Assembly: GCA_021205205.1 (NCBI GenBank)
Contig: JAJPXY010000145.1
Coordinates: 3,498-38,558 of the forward strand
Direction: 5' to 3'
From: Clostridiales bacterium
GTDB lineage: Bacteria > Bacillota > Clostridia > Oscillospirales > Oscillospiraceae
DNA: 35,061 nucleotides
Both the position numbers and the translations under genes were made by a program. The notes below the pieces were generated by a model. The model saw nothing but the letters and a program-made list of their open reading frames with translations, searched no databases and was not told the DNA's origin. Position 1 is the stretch's first letter; each line of letters opens with the position of its first letter. Of this stretch, positions 15,855-23,954 are shown piece by piece.

Positions 15855-17679
15855 TCTCTTCTTCCGGGTGGAAGTGCGTATACACCGCCTTCGCGGCGTT
15901 TTTCGGCACCGCCTGGCACAGCTCATCGTAGCTGGCGGCGCGGATGTTCTTCACGCTTTTGAACTGCTTCATCAGCGCCTTGCGTCGGGCCTCCCCCACG
16001 CCGGGGATGGCCTCCAGCGCAGAGGAGACAGTATGCTTCGCGTGGCTCTCCCGGTGGTAGGTGATGGCGAAGCGGTGGGTCTCCTCCTGGATGCGGCCGA
16101 TCATGGAAAAAATCGCCTGGTTGGACTGGATGCCGATCTCCCGGCCGTCCCCCGCCACCAGGGCGCGGGTGCGGTGGCGGCCGTCCTTTACCATGCCGAA
16201 CACGGGGACGGTCAGCCCCATCGTCTCCAGCACCGCCTCCGCCGCGTGGACCTGGCCCAGGCCGCCGTCCATCAGCAGCACGTCGGGCAGGGTGTTGAAT
16301 TTCTCGTCCCCGTCCAGGTACCGGCGGAACCGCCGGGTCAGCACCTGCTCCATGGAGGCGTAGTCGTCGGGGGCGGTCATGTCCTTAAGCCGGAACCGGC
16401 GATAGTCCTTTTTCAGGGGCTTTCCGTCCACAAAGACGGTCATGGAGGCCACGATGTCCGCCGCGCCGGTGTTGGAGATGTCGTAGGCTTCGAACCGGTG
16501 GGGCACGTTTTCCAGTCCCATCATGCTGCCCAGCAGCTCCATCAGGCGGTTCTGCCGCTCCTCCTTGGTGGTGGCGCGTTCGGCCTCGTCTGCGGCGTTT
16601 TTGCCCGCCAGCTCCACCAGCCGCACTTTATCTCCCCGCTGGGGCACCAGCAGCTCCACCTTGCGCCCCGCCGCCTGGGTCAGCAGTTGCTGGAGGGCCT
16701 CCCGGCCCTCCACCTGGCAGGGCAGCAGGATCTGCCGGGGCAGGTTGCCCCGGTCGCCGTAATACTGGCTCACCAGCGCGGAGACCACGTCCTGCTCGTC
16801 CTCCTCCATGGGGGTGGGCAGCAGCTCGGTGTCCCGGTCCGCCAGCGCCCCGTCCAGGAAGTGCAGCACCACGAAGCAGCTCTTGGCCTCGCCGCGATAG
16901 AAGCCCACCACGTCGGTGTCGGCTCCCGCCCCGGCCACCACCTTCTGCCGGGTGCCCAACAGCTGGATGGCCTGGAGGCGGTCCCTCAGCTCGGCGGCGT
17001 TTTCGAACCGCAGCTCCGCCGAAGCCTGGAGCATTTCTTCTTCTAATTCCTTCTCTACCTGGGCGAACTTGCCGTCCAGCAAGCGGATGGCCTGGCGGAT
17101 GCGGGTCTGGTACTCCTCCGCGGTCATCGTCGGCTGGCACCAGCCGTCGCAGGTGCCCAGGTGGTGGTTCAGGCAGGGCCGCTCCTTGCCGATGTCCCGT
17201 GGGAACTTCTTTTTGCAGGTGGGCAGGCGCAGGGCGGCGGAGACGGTCTTGATGATCTCGTAGCTGCTGCCCCGGCTGCCGTAGGGACCGAAGTACCTGG
17301 CCCCGTCGTCCACAGCCTTGGAGGCCAGGGAGAACCGGGGGTACTCGTCCTTCACGGACAGGCGGATATAGGGGTAGCCCTTGTCGTCCTTTAATAAGAT
17401 GTTGTACTTGGGCTTGTGGCGCTTGATGAGGGAGTTCTCCAGCACCAGCGCCTCGAACTCGCTGTCGGCCAGGATATAGTCGAAGTGATCGATTTGACTG
17501 ACCATGGCCCGGGTCTTGCCCGTGTGGCTGGCCAGGTCGGCAAAGTATTGGCTGACCCGGTTTTTCAGCGCCCGGGATTTGCCCACGTAGATGACCTCTC
17601 CCGCCTTGTCCATCATGATATAGACCCCTGGCTGGAGGGGGAGGGAGTGGGCTTTTTCCTTCAATTCTTCCTTGGTCAT
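15847..17679 (-). CDS. uvrC: Excinuclease ABC subunit C (UvrC)
   Basis: UvrC makes both incisions around bulky DNA lesions after UvrAB recognition. The 610-residue protein has the N-terminal GIY-YIG nuclease (PGVYIMMDKAGEVIYVGKS) and a four-Cys cluster (CKKK...PCLNHH...TCDGWC), matching the iron-sulfur cluster cysteines described for UvrC. A UVR motif (FENAAELRDRLQAIQLL), the RNase H-like endonuclease domain (EAYDISNTGAADIVASM, LLMDGGLGQ) and a C-terminal helix-hairpin-helix (IPGVGEARRKALM) follow. The ATG at 17679 has a GGAGG site and follows a terminator. The last two residues (Thr-Asn) and the stop codon lie in a heptad repeat. Confidence 0.97.
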   Translation of the reverse strand: MTKEELKEKAHSLPLQPGVYIMMDKAGEVIYVGKSRALKNRVSQYFADLASHTGKTRAMVSQIDHFDYILADSEFEALVLENSLIKRHKPKYNILLKDDKGYPYIRLSVKDEYPRFSLASKAVDDGARYFGPYGSRGSSYEIIKTVSAALRLPTCKKKFPRDIGKERPCLNHHLGTCDGWCQPTMTAEEYQTRIRQAIRLLDGKFAQVEKELEEEMLQASAELRFENAAELRDRLQAIQLLGTRQKVVAGAGADTDVVGFYRGEAKSCFVVLHFLDGALADRDTELLPTPMEEDEQDVVSALVSQYYGDRGNLPRQILLPCQVEGREALQQLLTQAAGRKVELLVPQRGDKVRLVELAGKNAADEAERATTKEERQNRLMELLGSMMGLENVPHRFEAYDISNTGAADIVASMTVFVDGKPLKKDYRRFRLKDMTAPDDYASMEQVLTRRFRRYLDGDEKFNTLPDVLLMDGGLGQVHAAEAVLETMGLTVPVFGMVKDGRHRTRALVAGDGREIGIQSNQAIFSMIGRIQEETHRFAITYHRESHAKHTVSSALEAIPGVGEARRKALMKQFKSVKNIRAASYDELCQAVPKNAAKAVYTHFHPEEETN

Positions 17680-17692
17680 TGCCGCCTCCGAA

Positions 17693-17723
17693 CAAAAAAA
17701 GCGCCGCAAAACCCTGCGGCGCT
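17693..17723 (-). terminator. Rho-independent terminator after the HPr gene
   Basis: A perfect 9-bp stem (17700-17708 with 17715-17723), loop of 6, is followed on the minus strand by a T-run (17700-17694). It separates the HPr gene from uvrC; the uvrC ribosome binding site begins a few bases beyond the T-run. Confidence 0.85.
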
Positions 17724-17743
17724 GATTTTTGTCCTAAAACAGA

Positions 17744-18007
17744 TCAGTTGACGGTATCGCAGGCCAGGACTTCCACCAGGCCGGCAATGGCCTCCTTCTC
17801 GTCCGGACCGTCTGCCATCAGTTTCACAACGGTTCCCTGGAGGATGCCCATAGACAGCACCCCCAGCAGACTCTTGGCATTTACCCGGCTATCCTCTACC
17901 TCCACCCAGATGGAGCTGACATATTCGTTGGCTTTTTGGATGAAAAACGTGGCGGGACGCGCATACAGGCCAACCTCACTCTGGACAACCGCTTCTTTAA
18001 CAGTCAT
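17744..18007 (-). CDS. HPr-family protein with Tyr at the active-site His position (Crh-like)
   Basis: The 87-residue protein has the full HPr fold pattern: GLYARPATFFIQKAN at 13-27, VNAKSLLGVLSMGI at 42-55, and GPDEKEAIAGL near the end. Position 15, where PTS HPr has the phosphorylated His, is Tyr (codon TAT). Ser46, the target of HPr kinase/phosphorylase, is kept in KSLLG. The combination resembles Bacillus Crh, which has Gln15 and Ser46 and acts in catabolite regulation rather than sugar transport. A GGGGAGG site precedes the ATG. It has its own promoter and terminator, and no ptsI is adjacent. A PTS phosphotransfer role through His15 is excluded if the base is correct; a regulatory role is inference. 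Confidence 0.9.
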   Translation of the reverse strand: MTVKEAVVQSEVGLYARPATFFIQKANEYVSSIWVEVEDSRVNAKSLLGVLSMGILQGTVVKLMADGPDEKEAIAGLVEVLACDTVN

Positions 18008-18050
18008 GAAAGATTCCTCCCCAAAGGCTCTCCTGTTGTAACTAAAGTAT

Positions 18051-18080
18051 ATGATAGCAAATTTTATTTCCCGCCGTCAA
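18051..18080 (-). promoter_or_regulatory. Promoter of the HPr-like gene
   Basis: The minus strand shows a -35 box TTGACG (18075-18080) and a -10 box TATCAT (18051-18056), 18-base spacer, about 44 bases before the ATG, in an AT-rich stretch. Confidence 0.65.
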
Positions 18081-18196
18081 TGTCATTTTGAACAAACTTT
18101 CCTCCGTCCTGGGGGGAAAGTTGCCACATTGTCGAGAAAGTAGAACGGAATCCGCAAAGAACGCCGGGAAGCAGCCCGGAATGTGCAGGATTTCTG

Positions 18197-20578
18197 TCAT
18201 TTTAGTTCGACGACCGTGACGCCGTCCTCGCCCTCGCCGAACCGGCCCAGCCGGTAGCGCTTGACGTACTTGCAGGTTTTTAGGTACTGATGCACCGCCT
18301 GACGGAGCACGCCGGTGCCCTTGCCGTGGATGATGGAGACGCCGGTCAGGTGAGCCATCACCGCGCTGTCCAAAAACCGCTCCACCATGGCCACGCCCTC
18401 GTCGCAGGTCATGCCCCGGATGTCCAGCTCCTGGCCCACGCTGCTGCGGGTGACCTGGTGGTGGGCGGTGTTGGATTTCCGCTGGGGCGGCTGCTTTTTG
18501 GGCTGGGCGGAGGCGGCGGAGACCACCCGCACCTCGTCCTGAGTGGCGGAGATGGTCAAAATGCCGGCTTTCAGCTGCAAGGCCCCGTCCTTGCCCACGG
18601 AGAGCACCTGGGCGCGGGTGCCCAGGCTGAGCAGCTCCACCGTGTCCCCCGCCTGGGCAGGGCGGGACGGCTCCGGCTGGGGCAGGCTGCGGCTCTGGCC
18701 CACCCGCTGGCTGGCCTGGTTCAGCTGGCGGCGCAGCTCGGCCCGCTGGGCGTTGGTGTCCCCGGCCTCCTGGCCCTGCTTCTGGCGTTTTTTCATGCCG
18801 TCCAACTCGTGGAACACCCGGTTGGAGGCGCTGCGGGCGTCGTCCAAAATCTGCTGGGCCTCAGCCCGGGCCTTGTCCACCACCTTGGCGCGCTCCTCCT
18901 CGATGGCCCTGCGGCTCTCGGCGGAGGCGGCGGCGTCCTGCTCCATCTGGCGGCGGAGTTTTTCCGCCTCCCGCTGCTGGTCCTCCAGCTCCTGGCGCTG
19001 CTGCTCCAGCCGGGTCAGCACGTCCTCGAACTGGACGTTCTGCCGGTCAATGCGGCCCCAGGCGTTGGCGATGACGTGTTCCGGCAGGCCCAGCCGCCGG
19101 GAGATGGCGAAGGCGTTGGACTTGCCGGGGACGCCGATGAGCAGCCGGTAGGTGGGCTGTAACGTCTCCACGTTGAACTCGCAGGAGGCATTCTCCACCC
19201 CCGGGGTGGTCATGGCGTAGACCTTCAGCTCGGCGTAGTGGGTGGTGGCCGCCACCCGCGCCCCGATGCTCCGGGCCTCCTCGATGATGGCCACGGCCAG
19301 GGCCGCGCCCTCGATGGGGTCGGTGCCCGCCCCCAGCTCGTCGAAGAGAATCAAGGTGTCCTCCCCCGCCTGAGCCAAAATCTCCACGATGTTGGTGATG
19401 TGGGAGGAAAAGGTGGAAAGGCTCTGCTCGATGGACTGCTCGTCCCCGATGTCCGCCAGCACCGCCTGGAAGATGGAAAAGCTGCTGTCGTCCCCCACGG
19501 GCAGGTGCAGGCCGCACTGGGCCATCAAGGTCAGCAGCCCGGCGGTTTTCAGCGTCACCGTCTTGCCGCCGGTGTTGGGACCGGTGATGACCAATGTATC
19601 GAAGTCCTCCCCCAGCCGCAGGTCGATGGGCACCGCCGTTTTGGGGTCCAGCAGGGGGTGTCGGGCCTTGCGGAAGTGGAACCCGCCGCTGTGGGACAGC
19701 CGAGGAGGCATCCCGTTCATGGCGTAGGACAACTTACCCCGGGCGAAAATGACATCCAGCTGGAGCAGCAGGTCATAGTCCAGCAGGATGTCCTCCCGCC
19801 GCTGGGCGGCCAGGGCAGAAAGCTCCGCCAGAATCCGGGCCACCTCTTTTTCCTCCCGGCTCAGCAGCTCCCGCAGCTCGTTGTTGGCCTGCACCGCCGC
19901 CATGGGTTCCACGAACAGGGTGGAGCCGGAGGCGGAGACGTCGTGGATGAGGCCTGGGACGCTGCCCCGGCACTCGGCCTTCACCGGCACCACGAAGCGG
20001 TCGTTGCGGATGGTGATAATGGCCTCCTGCAAATATTTGGACGCGGAGGAGGAGATGAGCCGCTGCAACACCTCCCGGGCCTTGCCGGAGGCGCTGCGGA
20101 TGTGGCGGCGAATGTCCGCCAGGGCGGGGCTGGCGCTGTCTGCCACCTCCTCCTCGGAGAGGATGGCCCCGGTGATGCGGTTCTCCAGCCCCTGGTCGGG
20201 GACCAGGCTGCGGAACAAGGGGTCCAAAACGGTGCTTTTCTCTCCGAAGCCGCTGTAGGCGGCCACGTTCCGGGCGGTGCGCAGCACCGCCGCCACCTCC
20301 AGCAGCTCCCGGTTGTTCAGCGCGCCCCCCAGCGCCGCCCGCTGGAGGGTGGCGTCCACCGGTTTCAGGTTGGCCAGGGCCGGGTTGCCGTGGAGGTCCA
20401 TCATGTCCCTCGCGGCGGTGGTCTCCGCCTGGCGGCGCAGCACCTCCACCTCCTCGCCGTTGGGCCGCAGGGCCAGGCAGCGCGCCTTGGCGCCGTCGCT
20501 GACCGCCTGCTCCGCCAGCAGCTCCAGCACCCGGGGCAGCTCCAGGGTGTGGATGGATTTTTCGTATAAGTCTGTCAT
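18197..20578 (-). CDS. mutS2: MutS2 family ATPase/endonuclease
   Basis: MutS2 is a MutS-related ABC-type ATPase reported to suppress homologous recombination in some bacteria and to rescue collided ribosomes in Bacillus. The 793-residue protein has the MutS lever/clamp region, Walker A (TGPNTGGKT, about 330-341), Walker B (LILFDELGAGTDP, about 403-415), a long coiled coil rich in Glu, Gln and Arg (about 515-610), a KOW-like segment, and a C-terminal Smr nuclease domain (about 716-793) with ELDIRGMT and IIHGKGTGVLR. There is no N-terminal mismatch-recognition domain, so this is not MutS1. It lies between recO and the HPr-like gene. AAAGGAA precedes the ATG. Confidence 0.96.
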   Translation of the reverse strand: MTDLYEKSIHTLELPRVLELLAEQAVSDGAKARCLALRPNGEEVEVLRRQAETTAARDMMDLHGNPALANLKPVDATLQRAALGGALNNRELLEVAAVLRTARNVAAYSGFGEKSTVLDPLFRSLVPDQGLENRITGAILSEEEVADSASPALADIRRHIRSASGKAREVLQRLISSSASKYLQEAIITIRNDRFVVPVKAECRGSVPGLIHDVSASGSTLFVEPMAAVQANNELRELLSREEKEVARILAELSALAAQRREDILLDYDLLLQLDVIFARGKLSYAMNGMPPRLSHSGGFHFRKARHPLLDPKTAVPIDLRLGEDFDTLVITGPNTGGKTVTLKTAGLLTLMAQCGLHLPVGDDSSFSIFQAVLADIGDEQSIEQSLSTFSSHITNIVEILAQAGEDTLILFDELGAGTDPIEGAALAVAIIEEARSIGARVAATTHYAELKVYAMTTPGVENASCEFNVETLQPTYRLLIGVPGKSNAFAISRRLGLPEHVIANAWGRIDRQNVQFEDVLTRLEQQRQELEDQQREAEKLRRQMEQDAAASAESRRAIEEERAKVVDKARAEAQQILDDARSASNRVFHELDGMKKRQKQGQEAGDTNAQRAELRRQLNQASQRVGQSRSLPQPEPSRPAQAGDTVELLSLGTRAQVLSVGKDGALQLKAGILTISATQDEVRVVSAASAQPKKQPPQRKSNTAHHQVTRSSVGQELDIRGMTCDEGVAMVERFLDSAVMAHLTGVSIIHGKGTGVLRQAVHQYLKTCKYVKRYRLGRFGEGEDGVTVVELK

Positions 20579-20604
20579 GGTCGGGTTCCTTTAATTTATA
20601 TTTG

Positions 20605-20922
20605 TTGGTTATCCCTTTGAACCGACCTTGTCTGTGATTCCAGCGAGAAACCCCTCCACCATGCTAACGCATGGTCCCCCTCCCCTTTCAGGGGAGGCGA
20701 GAGGGGTGGTCAGTTACAAAAGGGTATTTGTTAAAGGGAAAGTATTTTCTATTTGGTTCATTTTATCTCAAAAAACACTCATGTCAAGCAAAAAAAGCAA
20801 ACAAAACGGCAAGCACTTTCCCCCTTGCCTCCCCTGAAAGGGGAGGTGGCACGGCGTAAGCCGTGACGGAGGGGTTTCTCGCTGAAATTGCTGAAAAGGC
20901 TGATTCAAAGGAATAGCCAGTT
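20605..20922. mobile_element. MITE-like inverted-repeat element, family C (upstream of mutS2)
   Basis: Two arms of about 100 bp are inverted. The outer ends are TTGGTTATCCCTTTGAA and, reversed, CTGGCTATTCCTTTGAATC; both continue through CAGCGAGAAACCCCTCC to CTCCCCTTTCAGGGGAGGC. No ORF of note lies between them. The same terminal sequence bounds 34643-34733. It fills most of the 474-bp gene-free gap 20579-21052, the rest being a family A element. Confidence 0.75.
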
Positions 20923-20923
20923 T

Positions 20924-21059
20924 AGCAATTAGCAATGAACGGGTTTGCAGCCGTGTTCGTATCACGGGAACATTGGCGGAAAACGATACATTTCATTAGG
21001 GAAACACCAGCGTTGGTTTTCCCGATAACTGCACATTGCACACTGCTAATTGCTAATTA
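20924..21059. repeat. Family A heptad-bounded element between mutS2 and recO
   Basis: Left heptads (TTAGCAATTAGCAATG) are followed by GGGTTTGCAGCCGTGTTCG; the right side has GTTTTCCCGATAACTGCAC and heptads 21027-21059. The right heptads supply the recO stop codon (AAT TAG). Confidence 0.8.
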
Positions 21060-21808
21060 TGATGAATCTGTTTATAAAAATCCAATGTACGAAACCCCCG
21101 CTCCAGCTGGGTCAGCAGAAACCCCTCCGCCGCGTCCCCCAGCCGCTTTTCCCCCGGCCCGGCCAGCCGGAAGGAGAACAGCCGCTTGGAGGGGCAGGAG
21201 ACGATGTGCCGCATGGCGGCCAGGCTCCCGGCGTCCAGGGGCAGGGAGATCCCCTCCCCCACCCGGCAGCCCCGGCAGTGGAGGACGCCCTCCCGCAGGT
21301 GGAACCGAGGTTCCTCCGGCTGCTCCGCGCCGCAGACCGCGCACCGGTCCAGGGCGGGGGCGTACCCCGCCAGGCACATGGCCCGCAGCTCGAAAGCCGC
21401 CTTGACCAGCGGCAGGGGCCGTTCCAGGCTCTCCAGGGCGTAGAGGCTGTTCAGCAGCAGCGCCAGCAGCTCCGGGGCGGGGACCCCCTCCGGGGTCAGC
21501 AGCTCCGTCACCTCCGCGAAGTAGGAGCCGAGGACCATTTTGTCCAGGTCCTCCCGGACGCCCCGGAACTCCCGGTTCGTCACCGCCTCGCTGAGGGTCC
21601 AGCGGCCCCGGTACTCCTTGAGCACCACGTCGGACCAGACCAGCAGCTGGGCGGCGGCGGAGACGCCGCCCCCCTGTTTGCGGCTTTTGCGGCAGGCCCG
21701 GGCCGTGGCGGTCAGCTTGCCGCTGTCACGGGTCAGCAGGGTCAAAATTTTGTCCGATTCCTTGTAGTTCACCGCCCGCAGGACGATGGCCTGTGTGGTC
21801 AGGTTCAT
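21053..21808 (-). CDS. recO: DNA repair protein RecO
   Basis: RecO anneals single strands and loads RecA in the RecFOR pathway. The 251-residue protein has the N-terminal OB-fold start (TTQAIVLRAVNYKESDKILTLLT) and a C-terminal zinc site CAVCG...HCRGC at about residues 152-180, both typical. Length fits the family. The gene lies downstream of era and the yqzL-like ORF, as in Bacillus. AGAGGA lies about 11 bases before the ATG. The final Asn and TAG stop fall in a heptad repeat, so the C-terminus may have been altered by the repeat. Confidence 0.93.
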   Translation of the reverse strand: MNLTTQAIVLRAVNYKESDKILTLLTRDSGKLTATARACRKSRKQGGGVSAAAQLLVWSDVVLKEYRGRWTLSEAVTNREFRGVREDLDKMVLGSYFAEVTELLTPEGVPAPELLALLLNSLYALESLERPLPLVKAAFELRAMCLAGYAPALDRCAVCGAEQPEEPRFHLREGVLHCRGCRVGEGISLPLDAGSLAAMRHIVSCPSKRLFSFRLAGPGEKRLGDAAEGFLLTQLERGFRTLDFYKQIHHN

Positions 21809-21851
21809 GGTGGTCCCGTCCTCTCTCGGCGGCCTTGGCCAGCACGTAAGC

Positions 21852-21902
21852 CTACGGCAGGCCGGTGCGGAAAAAGAGCGCCCAACTCTGTTCAGATGTC
21901 AT
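21852..21902 (-). pseudogene. YqzL-like small ORF with in-frame amber codon
   Basis: Between era and recO a strong GGAGG site (8-base spacing) precedes an ATG giving MTSEQSWALFFRTGLP, then TAG. The same frame continues AYVLAKAAERGR and remains open into the start of recO. Bacillus and Clostridia encode a very small YqzL protein at exactly this place, with a W..F..TG.P-E-AYLLY pattern. Here the amber codon stands where Glu is expected (GAG to TAG is one change). Options are a nonsense mutation, a sequencing error, amber readthrough, or a truncated 16-residue product. The assignment rests on position and a short motif. Confidence 0.55.
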
Positions 21903-21977
21903 AGTCGAATCCTCCGTTGAAGTTAGGCTGTGAGGATTCTGTGGGGTTTATGTCTGGAAATGAACGGTGGGGCTGGG

Positions 21978-22874
21978 TCAATCCTCCCGGTAGCCGAAGT
22001 TGTGGATGGCGGTCAGGCTGTCCTGCCAGTTCTCCTTGACCTTGACCCAGGTCTGGAGGTAGACCTTGGCCCCCATGAAGCGCTCCATGTCCCGCCGGGC
22101 GGCGGTGGAGATGCTTTTCAGCATGGTCCCGTTTTTGCCGATGATAATGCCCTTGTGGCTGGCCTTTTCGCAGAAGATGGTGGCCTCCACGTCGATGATG
22201 CCGTCGTCCCGCTCGGCGAAGCGGGTGATCTCCACGGCGGTGCCGTGGGGGATCTCCTTGTTCAGCCGCAGCAGCAGCTTCTCCCGCAAAATCTCCGCCA
22301 TCATCTGGCGTTCCGGCTGGTCGGTGACCATGTCGTCAGGGAACAGCTGCGGCCCCTCGGGCAGCAGGCCCCCCAGGGTGTCCAGCAGCTCGTCCACACC
22401 GTCCTTTTTGGCGGCGGAGAGGGGGATGATGGCCTCGAACCGGCACTGCTCCTGGTAGGCGGCGATGACCTCCAGCAGCTTGTCCTTGTTCTCCAGCAGG
22501 TCGATTTTGTTGATGACCAGCACGGCGGGGACCTTCAGCGCCCGGATGCGCTCCATCAGCTGCCGCTCCGGCTCGCCGGGGGCGGGCACCGGCTCCACCA
22601 CCAGCACCGCCGCGTCCACGGAGTCGATGCTGGCCCGGACCACGCCGTCCATATACTCCCCCAGCCGGTTGCGGGCCTTGTGGAGGCCGGGTGTGTCGGT
22701 AAAGACATACTGCTTGTCCCCCCGGTTGACGATGCCGGTGATGCGGTTCCGGGTGGTCTGGGGCTTGTGGCTGACGATGGCCACCTTTTCCCCCACCAGG
22801 GCGTTGAGCAGGGTGGACTTGCCCACGTTGGGACGGCCCACGATGGTGATGATGCCGGAATAGTTGATGTTCAT
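21978..22874 (-). CDS. era: GTPase Era
   Basis: Era is a Ras-like GTPase with an RNA-binding KH domain that binds the 3' end of 16S rRNA during 30S maturation. The 298-residue protein shows G1 GRPNVGKST (13-21), G3 DTPG, G4 NKID, and the C-terminal KH domain with IIGKNGTMLKSIS. The ATG at 22874 has an AGAGGT site; the eight-codon extension upstream is repeat-derived and rejected. It lies in the conserved ybeY-era-recO order. Confidence 0.97.
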   Translation of the reverse strand: MNINYSGIITIVGRPNVGKSTLLNALVGEKVAIVSHKPQTTRNRITGIVNRGDKQYVFTDTPGLHKARNRLGEYMDGVVRASIDSVDAAVLVVEPVPAPGEPERQLMERIRALKVPAVLVINKIDLLENKDKLLEVIAAYQEQCRFEAIIPLSAAKKDGVDELLDTLGGLLPEGPQLFPDDMVTDQPERQMMAEILREKLLLRLNKEIPHGTAVEITRFAERDDGIIDVEATIFCEKASHKGIIIGKNGTMLKSISTAARRDMERFMGAKVYLQTWVKVKENWQDSLTAIHNFGYRED

Positions 22875-22890
22875 AGTTACCTCTTTTTCA

Positions 22891-23028
22891 ATTTGCAATT
22901 AGCAATTAACCGATTTGCAGCCGTGGTTGTTCTGTGGAAATGCCGGTGGGAGACGATGCCATTTAAAAGGAACCGCCAGCCTCCGTTTTCCACATAATTG
23001 CACATTGCTCATTGCTCATTGCTCATTG
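22891..23028. repeat. Family A heptad-bounded element between era and the YcxB-like gene
   Basis: Left heptads 22891-22909 are followed by GATTTGCAGCCGTGGTTG. The right side has CCTCCGTTTTCCACATAATTGCAC and heptads 22995-23028. The right heptads encode the last residues (Met-Ser-Asn-Glu-Gln) and stop of the YcxB-like protein. Confidence 0.85.
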
Positions 23029-23623
23029 TCATAGCGTCGCCCAGATAGACGTAGAGCAGTTCCTTCAAATCTTCCTCCTCGCCCTCGTCCAGGCTGTCCT
23101 GCCGAAAAACGATGGCCTGACCGGCGACTTCCATCATGTAGCAGCCGTCCTCCAGCCACCAGCCGGTGATCTCCTCCCACTTGAACAGGGCCTCCTGGCC
23201 GTTCAGGGTCAGGGTGATGCCGTCGTCGGAGACGACGTAGTGCCACGCCTGGCCCAGGTAGGGCTGCATCCGCTTCTCCATCGTGTCCACCAGCGGGGTG
23301 CGGAGATACCGCAGCAGCGTGATGGCCATAATGACCATGATGGCGATCATCACCGGCCCCCGGGTGGTATTGGTCTTAGTGATGAAGTAGGTGTAAGCCA
23401 GGTACGCCGCCAGCACCAGAATAACGATGGCCAGGGCGGTGTAGAGGGGGCGTCGCTTCTCGCTCTTTTGGTCCCGGCGGGCGGCGCTTTTGGCCAGCAC
23501 ATGGACCAGCCGCTGGTCGATGACGGTGGTGGTCTCCACGATGGGGCGGGATTCCTCCTCGCCCACTTCCTCGATGGTGACGTTGACGGAGTCAAAGCTC
23601 TCGTTTTGTTCTAATTCGCTCAT
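23009..23623 (-). CDS. YcxB-like two-helix membrane protein
   Basis: The 204-residue protein has an acidic N-terminus, a basic patch at about 46-58 and two membrane helices at about 60-80 and 90-107. A soluble C-terminal domain follows, with VSDDGITLTLNGQEALFKWEEITGWW then a short beta-rich stretch. This two-helix plus W-E-E-I layout resembles YcxB-type C-terminal domains, whose function is unknown. The ATG at 23623 has an AAGGAG site. It occupies the place between ybeY and era where dgkA and cdd are often found. The last five codons are made of heptad-repeat DNA. Confidence 0.7.
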   Translation of the reverse strand: MSELEQNESFDSVNVTIEEVGEEESRPIVETTTVIDQRLVHVLAKSAARRDQKSEKRRPLYTALAIVILVLAAYLAYTYFITKTNTTRGPVMIAIMVIMAITLLRYLRTPLVDTMEKRMQPYLGQAWHYVVSDDGITLTLNGQEALFKWEEITGWWLEDGCYMMEVAGQAIVFRQDSLDEGEEEDLKELLYVYLGDAMTMSNEQ

Positions 23624-23644
23624 GGGTTCGCTCCTTCTTAATAT

Positions 23645-23954
23645 AATTAGCAATTAGCAATGTGCAATGTGCAATTACGGGGAAATCGGACGCATCGTTG
23701 TCGCCTGACGGCGAGGGAACGTTGTATTTGCTGTTTTGTCAGCACCTTTGCCCGGTATACTACAAGTTTTCCACAGAGAACTGCCTTTCGGTAATTGACC
23801 ACCCCTCTTGCCTCCCCTGAAAGGGGAGGAGGGCCGCCGCCCTTGGGCGGTGGCGGAGGGGTTTCCAACGGTTCTGTTTTCCACCAGTGTTTCCGCTATA
23901 CGAACACGGCGGCAAACCCGTTCATTGCAAATTGCTAATTGCACATTGCAAATT
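23645..23954. repeat. Family A heptad-bounded element containing a family C core, between ybeY and the YcxB-like gene
   Basis: Left heptads 23645-23678 and right heptads 23923-23954 bracket a segment holding a family C copy at 23799-23866 (GCCTCCCCTGAAAGGGGAGG and GGAGGGGTTTCC). Near the right end the reverse strand reads GGGTTTGCCGCCGTGTTCG, the conserved family A end. The 330-bp gap has no gene. Confidence 0.8.

Noticed and set aside
18101-18180. Possible terminator after mutS2 (CCGGG...CCCGG)
   Set aside because: Only a 5-bp stem and a poor T-run; too weak to call, and the HPr promoter region follows.
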